From: an uncultured Alphaproteobacteria bacterium
GTDB taxonomy: Bacteria; Pseudomonadota; Alphaproteobacteria; RF32; CAG-239
Direction: 5' to 3'
Assembly: GCA_944391615.1 (NCBI GenBank)
Contig: CALXUE010000007.1
Span: 1-64,000 of the forward strand
DNA: 64,000 nucleotides
Shown here: one piece after another, positions 9,617 through 16,961 of the stretch
How the letters are laid out: each line of letters starts with the position of its first letter
How positions within the stretch are numbered: the stretch's first letter is position 1
The notes under the pieces: model-generated
What the model was told of the DNA's origin: nothing
Seen by the model: the letters and a program-made list of their open reading frames with translations, nothing else
Databases searched by the model: none
Program-made: the position numbers and the translations under genes

Positions 9617-10427
9617 GAGTTTTTTCTCCAAGATATGATTTTATTAAATTGGTTAAGTCTTTAGAGGCTTTGGCTGCATTTTCCAATGTTTCTTGATGTG
9701 AGGGGGCTTCTTTTTGCAAGCCGGTGCCCAAATTGGTGATGACCGACAGCCCCAAAACTTTTATGCCGGCGTGAACGGCACTTATGACCTCCGGAACGGT
9801 TGACATACCTACCGCATCAGCTCCCAATGTTTGCAGCATTTTTATTTCAGCCTTGGTTTCAAAACAGGGACCTATGGATAAAAAGTATGTGCCTTCATAA
9901 AGCGTTATGCCTTGTTTTTGTGCCAAAGATTTTATTTGAGCCCTTATTTTTTCATCATAGGCGTTGCTCATATCGGGAAAGCGCGGGCCGTATTTTTCAT
10001 CATCAGGGCCGATTAAGGGATTTGGCGTGTTAATGGATATGTGGTCTTTTATCAGCATAATGGAGCCGGCCGGCATATCCGTATGCAATGAGCCCGCCGC
10101 GTTGGTGACTATCAGCTCTTTAATGCCCAGTTCTCTTAACACCAAAATCACTTCATTAATAAGGGTCGCCGGATGGCCCTCATACAAATGGAATCGTCCC
10201 TGCAGGCATAAAACCTCTTGTCCGGATAAATTCCCGCAAATAAATTGTCCCGTATGTCCCTTCACGCTTGTTTGGGGGAAACCAGCTATCTCTTTATAGG
10301 GAATCGTGATTGAATTTTGAAGCTCTTGTCCTAATGCCCCCAATCCACTGCCTAATATAATGGCGGTTTGCGGGTGTTTGCCTTGCAGTTTTTCTTTTAT
10401 TATCTGTGCGGTTTGTACAATGTTCAT
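9609..10427 (-). CDS. Purine-nucleoside phosphorylase (trimeric PunA/XapA type)
   Basis: Phosphorolysis of purine (deoxy)nucleosides. The 272-aa length and motifs AIILGSGLGAL, KGHTGQF, CLQGRFHLYEG and VTNAAGSL are those of the trimeric eukaryote-like family rather than hexameric DeoD. The GADAVGMSTVPEV segment holds a substrate-site Met. Its ATG overlaps the cdd stop in an ATGA, indicating coupling. Confidence 0.93.
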   Translation of the reverse strand: MNIVQTAQIIKEKLQGKHPQTAIILGSGLGALGQELQNSITIPYKEIAGFPQTSVKGHTGQFICGNLSGQEVLCLQGRFHLYEGHPATLINEVILVLRELGIKELIVTNAAGSLHTDMPAGSIMLIKDHISINTPNPLIGPDDEKYGPRFPDMSNAYDEKIRAQIKSLAQKQGITLYEGTYFLSIGPCFETKAEIKMLQTLGADAVGMSTVPEVISAVHAGIKVLGLSVITNLGTGLQKEAPSHQETLENAAKASKDLTNLIKSYLGEKTHG

Positions 10428-10825
10428 TTATTGGTCTCCAAATCTTGAAATGCATGAGGCAGAAGCTCTTTTACGCTTAATATCTTTTTTATGCCCTCTT
10501 TATTGCATAAATATATTGCCGTGTCTTCCGTGCTGAATTCTTTGATTCTTTGCAGGCAGGCGCCGCATGGTGTTATCAGCTCTTTGGAATCCGCTAGTAT
10601 CATGATACATTTTATTTTTTGTCCGCCGCCGTTTATCATTGCTCCGATGGCATTTTGTTCGGCACAGCTGCCGCAGGGATAAGATATATTTTCGGTGTTG
10701 CATCCGCTATAAATTTTGTCGTCATCGGCCAAAATCGAGGCGCCTACGCTGAAATGCGAATAGGGCGCATAAGCTTTTTCATACGAATGTAAGGCCGCTT
10801 GGTATAACTCTTTGATGATATCCAT
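10424..10825 (-). CDS. cdd: Cytidine deaminase
   Basis: Zinc hydrolase converting (deoxy)cytidine to (deoxy)uridine, feeding DeoA. The 133-aa tetrameric-type enzyme shows the zinc and catalytic motif SCAEQNAIGA and the second zinc pair PCGACLQ. It is the first gene of a six-gene operon (cdd, purine phosphorylase, deoC, deoA, deoB, pgeF) and lies divergent from the AsmA gene across a 104-base AT-rich region that must hold both promoters. No deoR-type regulator gene is adjacent. Confidence 0.95.
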   Translation of the reverse strand: MDIIKELYQAALHSYEKAYAPYSHFSVGASILADDDKIYSGCNTENISYPCGSCAEQNAIGAMINGGGQKIKCIMILADSKELITPCGACLQRIKEFSTEDTAIYLCNKEGIKKILSVKELLPHAFQDLETNK

Positions 10826-10929
10826 TCTCTTGTCTCTTTATTAATTAAATCTTTATGCTTTGGAGTATAGAATATTTTTATGTTTTAGCAAAGATTATTT
10901 AATCTTGCTTGTAAATAAGGAGAATAACT

Positions 10930-13900
10930 TTGAAAAAGTTTTTGCTGGTGGTTTTGGCTGTTGTGGTTTTGGTGACGATTGGTACGGCTGTTTATGTGTC
11001 TATGATTGATTGGAATCAGCACAAAACCAAAATTGCGGCTTCTCTTTATGATATGACCGGCAAAAAAATTTCTTTTGATGGAAAAATTTCGGTCTCTTTG
11101 TTCCCGACACCGACGATGACAGCTCAGAATGTGTCTGTTTTTAATCCTGACGGCGCATATGCTCAAAAACCTTTGGCTACTATTAAAAATTTGGTGGCTA
11201 AAGTTTCTCTTTCTTCGTTGTTTGGAGGGGATTTTGACGTTAGCCGCGTGTCTGCTCAAGAGCCTGAGATATTTTTTGAAGTCGGGGAAAAAGGCACTAT
11301 TAACTGGCATTCTGACTTTAAGCAAAGCCAAACCGATGAAATTAGGGATATGAACATTAGTTTGGATAGTGTGACGCTCGAAAACGCTAAACTGCATTTT
11401 ATTTATCCTCAGGTGGAAATTGATACGGTGTTGTCTAATCTAAATGCCGAAATTATTGCCGAAAATGTGTTTGGACCTTATCGAATCGAGGGTAGTTATA
11501 CTAAGGGCGAAAATCCGGAGGGGTTTGCTATTTCTATCGGGCAGCTTGGTGAAAATATTTCAACCTCTATTAATATGGCCGTAAATTATCCGGCTTCTCA
11601 ATCTTATATTCGTTATGACGGTACGGTTTATTTTAGAGAAAATAAAATTTTGGGCAGCGTCGCGGTAGAATCTGAAAAACCGGCGGATTTTTTTGCCGAT
11701 GTTTTTGATATTCCCTCCATTAATCCTGCTTATAACCAAAAGTTTGCTTTAACCGCTGCTATTAATACCGATATTTCAAAAGTGGAACTTTCCAGCGTGG
11801 CTTTGCAATATGGTAAAACGGCCGGTGCCGGTAATGTACTTATTCCGTTGCCCGATAAAGGCAAATATCATCCTAAAGTCGAAATGGCTTTTAATATGAC
11901 GGATTTGGATTTGGATACTCCGGCTGTTTATTTGAAAAATTTGCTCGCCGGATATGAAACCAAAACTTATGAGCCATGGGGGCTTAATTTTGATGTGATT
12001 GGTGATGTTAAGGCTCTTAAGTCTTCTTATAAAAATGAAAATTTGAAAAATTTGGATCTCAGTTTTGATTTCGTGGATAATAAATTGCTGGTGCGCAAAT
12101 TTAAGATTGAGGCAGATGCTCAGTCGCAACTGGATTTGAAGGCTAATGTTGCAGTTGAAAATGGTGGTTTTACTTATAACGGCGACACATCCTTTAAAAC
12201 ACAAGATTTGGCAAAAATGGTCAAATGGTTGACGGATGTGGAACTGAAACCCCTTGCTCCCGCCACTTTGCAAACCATGAATGGGCAGATGAGCTTTAAC
12301 GGTAATCTGCAGATTTTATCTGTTCCATCTTATCAGATAAAGCTTGATAATATGCAAATTAATGGTTCAGCGGGCATGGCGATGGTCGGTGGATATGAAA
12401 AGCTGCTGGTGGCTAATGTTGATAATTGGAACGGGGATAATTATTTGCCGGTGTTGCCAAAGGTTGAAGCTGAAAAATCTTTGGATAAACGGTTGAGTTA
12501 TGTCTTTAGGCAATTGGATTTTCTGAAAAATCAGAATTTGACGCTCTCTTTGAATGTGGGGCAAGGTGTGTTGTTTCATGAAGCTTTTGAAAACTTGAGT
12601 TTAGAGGCTATTCTAAATAACGGAAACCTTAATATTACTCAATTCGGTATTAGTAATTATATTAATTCATCTTTGTTGATGCAGGGAATTGTTTCCGGTT
12701 TTGGGGATGCTCCAAAGTTTGAAAATTTGCAATATAATTTTGATACGACAGATATGGCAAATGCGCTGAAAAAACTTGATGTGCGTTCGGATTATGTTAA
12801 CTGGAACAGTATTAAGACTTTTTCCTCAAAAGGGGTGATGACCGGTGATGTGAGCAATGTGTCTGTGCGTGCAGAAAACGCTTGGGACAAAAATGCTTTA
12901 AGCTTTGTCGGACATATTGATTTTAATCCCAATACGTGGGGGTATAACGGTCAGATTGGTCTTAAAAGTCCGGATTTGCCTAAGTTGTTGGAGAATGTTA
13001 ATGTGCAATATTCTCCACGGGCTTTTGCTCTCGGTTCTTTGGATTTGCAGTCGGATGTTGCCGGTGATGTGAATAAATTCGTGCTCTCAAAATTGTCGGC
13101 CTCTTTGGGAACAAACAAGTTTGATGGTGAGGTGAATTTTGATAAAACAAACGGACGCCCGAATTTGGTTGTGAAGGGAAAATTTAATTTGCTTGAAGTG
13201 GAAAAGTTTTTGCCGGAGCAAAAGGATAATGTGCAAAATACTTTTTTGAGCAATGGTGAAAACAGCGATTTCTTAAGTAAGGGAAATTGGAGCAGTGTGA
13301 AGTTTGATTTTTCTCCTTTGGCGAAGGTGGATGTGTCCGCCGATGTTGTTGCAGATCAATTTGTTTATAAACAATGGAAATTTACAAATCTTAAAAGCAA
13401 GTTTGATTTGAAAAACTCTAATCTTAATATGCAGAGTTTTGACGCTGATTTTTGGGATGGAAAAATATCTGTGAAGGCGACTTTGGATAATGCCGTTACG
13501 CCTATTTTGCGCGGACAAGCCAAACTTGAAAATGTTTTGCTGACAGGCGTTGGGGGTAAAAAATATGCCTTGCGGCAGGCTACCGTGTCCGGTGATTTTG
13601 ATTTTAATTCCGAATTTTCTTCCGAGCTCGATTTTATGTCAAAACTTAATTTGACGGCTGATTTGAAGGTGGAAAACGTGGATATATCCGGATGGAATTT
13701 GGCCGGTGTTAAACAAGATATTTTAACGCGTAAATCGGTTGATGGAATTTCAGAAAGTATTGCAAAATTGTTGCAAAGCGGTGGAACAATGTTTAGTTCT
13801 TTCAGCGGGAAGTTTATTGTTTCTGATGGAAATTATAAGCTTGAAAAAGGCAATTTGAAAACACCGGATATGGATGTTGGGATGCAAGCTGAGGGGAGTT

Positions 13901-15039
13901 TGATAAACTGGACGCTGAATGCTTTGTTCGATGTTGTTTGGGTTGATAAAAATGTTTTGCCTTTTTCGTTTAGCTATTCCGGCGGGCTGGATAATCCGAT
14001 TTTGGCGGTGGATGTTTCTAAAATCGTGTCTTATTTTAATAATATCAGAGCCAAACAGGCGGCTGAGGAAAAGGCTGTTGAAGATGCAAAAAATGCTGAT
14101 TTGACCCAAAAGCTTAATGCTCAATTTAATATAACTCAATCGTTGAAAACTCAGTTTAATGATGTGTTTTTGCCTATGTGTAATCGGTTGCTTGAGGTGG
14201 TTCAATCTGAATATTTGAAAAATAAAATTTCAGATATTCGTGAACGTGCCGATAAAGCTGTCGGCTCCCTTGATGAGGCTTTGGCCTTAAAATTGGCTCC
14301 TCTGCCGACAGAAGAAAATTTGCAGAAAATCTCTCTCATCAATCAAACCGAAAAGGCTTATTTTGATGAAAATTATCCGTCTTTGCAAAAGTGGTTGATT
14401 GAAAATGTTGGACAACGTTTTAATGATGCTAAGGCTAATGTTGTGAAGAGTTTTTCGCAATTTTCTTCCGCTATGCAGTCCTTTGAACAAAATTTGCAAA
14501 AATTTACGCCTCGGTTGGTGGTGGCGCAAAGCAAGCTTAATTTAGATGATGATCCTAAAATAAGCTCCTTAAAACAGCAGATACAATCTTTGTTTGCGGA
14601 TGTTTCGGGCAAACAAGCTCAGGCCTTGGTTTTGGTTGATGATGATATTTCAATGCAAAATATTGATGCGTATGAAAGTAATATTGAAAAACTTAATCAG
14701 CATAATGATTATTTGAATGAGCAAATTGATGGCTTTAAGCAAAATATGCAGTTGGTACTTGATTTGGCAGAAGCGCTTGTCTCAAATGAAGAAAAAACTT
14801 TTGCTCAAAATCAACAGGCTTTGGCTCAGGCGCAAAAGATTAAGGCTGAAACCGGTACTATCGCCAATGATTCAACCGGTGAAGTTAGAACGGTTGTGCC
14901 GCAATCTTCTTCGGCCTCTAGTGAGGAGGAAAACGGTGGTTATATCAAGGTTTTGGATTTTTCAAAGGGCGATATCATTCCGGTGTCTAAAACAGCAGAA
15001 AAAAAGACTTCTCTTGACGGGGTGGTGGTGCGTGACTGA
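10930..15039 (+). CDS. Large AsmA-family protein
   Basis: AsmA-like proteins bridge the inner and outer membrane and are implicated in phospholipid or outer-membrane homeostasis. The start is TTG, supported by AAGGAGAATAAC just upstream. Residues ~4-26 are a transmembrane anchor, followed by an AsmA-typical N-terminal block (SLFPTPTMTAQNVSVFNP). A long run of beta-strand-like repeats follows with many NG/DG turns, then a C-terminal coiled-coil region (about 1050-1330) rich in K, Q, E and N. At 1369 aa it is much longer than E. coli AsmA. It is monocistronic and divergent from the nucleoside operon. Confidence 0.85.
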   Translation: MKKFLLVVLAVVVLVTIGTAVYVSMIDWNQHKTKIAASLYDMTGKKISFDGKISVSLFPTPTMTAQNVSVFNPDGAYAQKPLATIKNLVAKVSLSSLFGGDFDVSRVSAQEPEIFFEVGEKGTINWHSDFKQSQTDEIRDMNISLDSVTLENAKLHFIYPQVEIDTVLSNLNAEIIAENVFGPYRIEGSYTKGENPEGFAISIGQLGENISTSINMAVNYPASQSYIRYDGTVYFRENKILGSVAVESEKPADFFADVFDIPSINPAYNQKFALTAAINTDISKVELSSVALQYGKTAGAGNVLIPLPDKGKYHPKVEMAFNMTDLDLDTPAVYLKNLLAGYETKTYEPWGLNFDVIGDVKALKSSYKNENLKNLDLSFDFVDNKLLVRKFKIEADAQSQLDLKANVAVENGGFTYNGDTSFKTQDLAKMVKWLTDVELKPLAPATLQTMNGQMSFNGNLQILSVPSYQIKLDNMQINGSAGMAMVGGYEKLLVANVDNWNGDNYLPVLPKVEAEKSLDKRLSYVFRQLDFLKNQNLTLSLNVGQGVLFHEAFENLSLEAILNNGNLNITQFGISNYINSSLLMQGIVSGFGDAPKFENLQYNFDTTDMANALKKLDVRSDYVNWNSIKTFSSKGVMTGDVSNVSVRAENAWDKNALSFVGHIDFNPNTWGYNGQIGLKSPDLPKLLENVNVQYSPRAFALGSLDLQSDVAGDVNKFVLSKLSASLGTNKFDGEVNFDKTNGRPNLVVKGKFNLLEVEKFLPEQKDNVQNTFLSNGENSDFLSKGNWSSVKFDFSPLAKVDVSADVVADQFVYKQWKFTNLKSKFDLKNSNLNMQSFDADFWDGKISVKATLDNAVTPILRGQAKLENVLLTGVGGKKYALRQATVSGDFDFNSEFSSELDFMSKLNLTADLKVENVDISGWNLAGVKQDILTRKSVDGISESIAKLLQSGGTMFSSFSGKFIVSDGNYKLEKGNLKTPDMDVGMQAEGSLINWTLNALFDVVWVDKNVLPFSFSYSGGLDNPILAVDVSKIVSYFNNIRAKQAAEEKAVEDAKNADLTQKLNAQFNITQSLKTQFNDVFLPMCNRLLEVVQSEYLKNKISDIRERADKAVGSLDEALALKLAPLPTEENLQKISLINQTEKAYFDENYPSLQKWLIENVGQRFNDAKANVVKSFSQFSSAMQSFEQNLQKFTPRLVVAQSKLNLDDDPKISSLKQQIQSLFADVSGKQAQALVLVDDDISMQNIDAYESNIEKLNQHNDYLNEQIDGFKQNMQLVLDLAEALVSNEEKTFAQNQQALAQAQKIKAETGTIANDSTGEVRTVVPQSSSASSEEENGGYIKVLDFSKGDIIPVSKTAEKKTSLDGVVVRD

Positions 15040-15167
15040 TTTTTTTTGATTTATGCTAAAAAATGTTTTTTTATATCGGGATAAATCGGTTCGCAATCTT
15101 GTAAAATATGCTTATTGGCTTATATTTAAATTATTCTAATTTATATATACTGTTGATGAGGTTTTGA

Positions 15168-16058
15168 ATGTTTAATACGCCTGAAGTTTGTATTTTGCCG
15201 GTGGCTGGTTTGTCTACACGAAATTTGCCGGCAACGAAGGTTATTCATAAAGGTTTTTTGACCCTTCATGGGGTGCCGATTATTCAATATGCCATTAATG
15301 CTTGCCGTGAAGTCGGGGTTAAAGAAATTGTTTTTGTGTACAGTGATGAAATCGGCAAAGATTTGTTTGAAAGGTATTTTTCCGAAAGTTCGATTTTGGA
15401 AGAGCATTTGAAAACGCATAATAAGCCGGATTTGCTTAAAATTTTGCATGATATAGTGCCTGAAAACATGAAGTTTTCTTTTGCTAGGCAAGATGAACCC
15501 AAAGGTAACGGGCATGCTATTTTGATGGCTAAAGAAATTGTCGGTAAAAGAGACTTTTTTGTGATGTGGCCTGATGATGTTTATTTGACGCTCCACGGGC
15601 AGGGAATTTTGGCTCAGTTGGCTCAGGTTTATCATGAAACCGGTGGAATGGTCGAAAATGTTATAGAATTTCCACGCGAAGAAATGGTGCGTTACGGCGC
15701 ATTGGTCGGCGCTGTGCAGGCCGGTCGTGTGATTAAGGCTCAGGGGTTGGTGGAAAAGCCTTCTCTTGAAAATGTGCCTTCTAATTATGCCAGTATGGGA
15801 CCTTATATTTTGCCTAATGTGATTATGGACATTTTGCCTGAGGTGCAAAAAGGTACCAATGGTGAGATTAATTTGACAGATGCAATGGAGTTGGCTGCTC
15901 AGCGCGGGGTGCCTTTGTATGGCGTATTGTGTGATGCCGTGCGCTTTGATTGCGGAACGCGTCTGGAATTAGAAAAGTCTAATATCAAATATTCTTTGAT
16001 GACGGATGAGAGTTTGCGCGCTTATACGCGTCAGTTATTAGACCATATTACCTTGTAA
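15168..16058 (+). CDS. Divergent GalU-like nucleotidyltransferase
   Basis: GalU makes UDP-glucose from UTP and glucose-1-phosphate. The 296-aa product aligns by eye with GalU throughout (LPVAGLSTRNLPATK, QDEPKGNGHAI, MWPDDVY, EKPSLENVPSNYASMGPYI). The nucleotide-binding loop reads GLSTRNLPATKVIHKGFL where GalU usually has GLGTRFLPATK.IPKEML, so a conserved glycine and the P-x-E around the lysine are changed. It may act on a different sugar phosphate or have altered activity. GAGG precedes the ATG. It is followed by its own terminator. Confidence 0.8.
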   Translation: MFNTPEVCILPVAGLSTRNLPATKVIHKGFLTLHGVPIIQYAINACREVGVKEIVFVYSDEIGKDLFERYFSESSILEEHLKTHNKPDLLKILHDIVPENMKFSFARQDEPKGNGHAILMAKEIVGKRDFFVMWPDDVYLTLHGQGILAQLAQVYHETGGMVENVIEFPREEMVRYGALVGAVQAGRVIKAQGLVEKPSLENVPSNYASMGPYILPNVIMDILPEVQKGTNGEINLTDAMELAAQRGVPLYGVLCDAVRFDCGTRLELEKSNIKYSLMTDESLRAYTRQLLDHITL

Positions 16059-16077
16059 GAGTTTTTGATTATAATCA

Positions 16078-16109
16078 TCAAGCGGGCTAACATCTCGCTT
16101 GATGTTGCT
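16078..16109 (+). terminator. Intrinsic terminator after the GalU-like gene
   Basis: CATCAAGCG and CGCTTGATG form the stem, followed by a short T-rich tail. Confidence 0.7.
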
Positions 16110-16460
16110 TTAGTAACAAGCATAATATCCGCCACAGCTATAGGTACTGGGGGTCTTTTTTTGGTCGTAGCAATCTTGTGCACTATAGATGTAGTCGTTT
16201 GGGCAGCATTCTTTGTAATAATAGGGGTTATAAGGGCAGGGTGTGGATGGGTAAAAACCATCTTCACAGGTGATGATTTTATAACCTTCATCTGCACAAG
16301 TGTTTTTTTCTTCCATGTCGTGGTCTGCGGGGCCTGCGGTATAAGTATTAAGTTCTCGCGCGCCGTTGTAACTCTCTCCTTTTTGGACTATAAAACGAAC
16401 GTCGGCCAATGCCGGTAAAGTATATAGTATACTGATGATAAAAATTAGAAATTTGCGCAT
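16110..16460 (-). CDS. Small exported cysteine-rich protein
   Basis: A 116-aa product with a signal peptide (hydrophobic residues 4-17, cleavage likely after PALA). The mature part holds 10 cysteines, including CPYNPYYYKECCP and YSCGGYYACY, and many tyrosines. It resembles in style the cysteine-rich proteins at the start of the window. No family is recognised. Extracellular or periplasmic location with disulfides is inferred. It has its own start region and faces the GalU-like gene convergently. Confidence 0.6.
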   Translation of the reverse strand: MRKFLIFIISILYTLPALADVRFIVQKGESYNGARELNTYTAGPADHDMEEKNTCADEGYKIITCEDGFYPSTPCPYNPYYYKECCPNDYIYSAQDCYDQKKTPSTYSCGGYYACY

Positions 16461-16474
16461 GGATTTTTTTACCT

Positions 16475-16503
16475 TAAAAAGCCTCAGATTACTGCTCTGA
16501 GGC
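16475..16503 (-). terminator. Terminator downstream of the YdcH-family gene
   Basis: GCCTCAGA / TCTGAGGC stem followed on the minus strand by a T run. Confidence 0.75.
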
Positions 16504-16532
16504 CGAGGAGAAAGAAAATTTTTATTATTTTA

Positions 16533-16727
16533 TTAACGCGACATACCATCTCGGTTTTGCATAATCGAGAGGCGTAATAACGCATCTTTTTGTTTAAGCT
16601 TCAGTTTCTTGAGCTTTTCTATCTTAATAAGATTTTTCCAGATAAGCTCTTCTTCATGGCGGAGAGCTGCATCCAGATATGCATGTTGAACTTTGAGGTT
16701 CTCCAAGCTGGTTTGGGTTAAGACCAT
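16533..16727 (-). CDS. YdcH-family (DUF465) small coiled-coil protein
   Basis: A 64-aa protein with a predicted helical hairpin. LKVQHAYLDAALRHEE matches the family's EHxxLDxxI block, and KIEKLKKLKLKQKDALLRL matches its LKKxKLxLKD block. Function of the family is unsettled. A perfect GGGAGG site precedes the ATG and a terminator follows. Confidence 0.8.
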   Translation of the reverse strand: MVLTQTSLENLKVQHAYLDAALRHEEELIWKNLIKIEKLKKLKLKQKDALLRLSIMQNRDGMSR

Positions 16728-16961
16728 GGTAGACCTCCCTCTCTCTTATCTACACTATTTATTATAGCACAAATTTTTATTATGCCAAGAACTAATTATT
16801 ATTTTTTTTAGTTTTTTTTGAGAGGTATTTGATTGAATTATAATTAAATTTTAAGGCTTTTATGTTACAGTTTCTTTAAATTGTACGAAAATGATTGTGT
16901 TTTGACAAAAAATATACTAAAATAAGTTTATGATATGATTGATTAGGTAAGGAACAAAGCT

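Noticed and set aside
15141-15848. Open frame antisense to the GalU-like gene
   Set aside because: No start signal or family resemblance; the plus-strand gene is clearly conserved.
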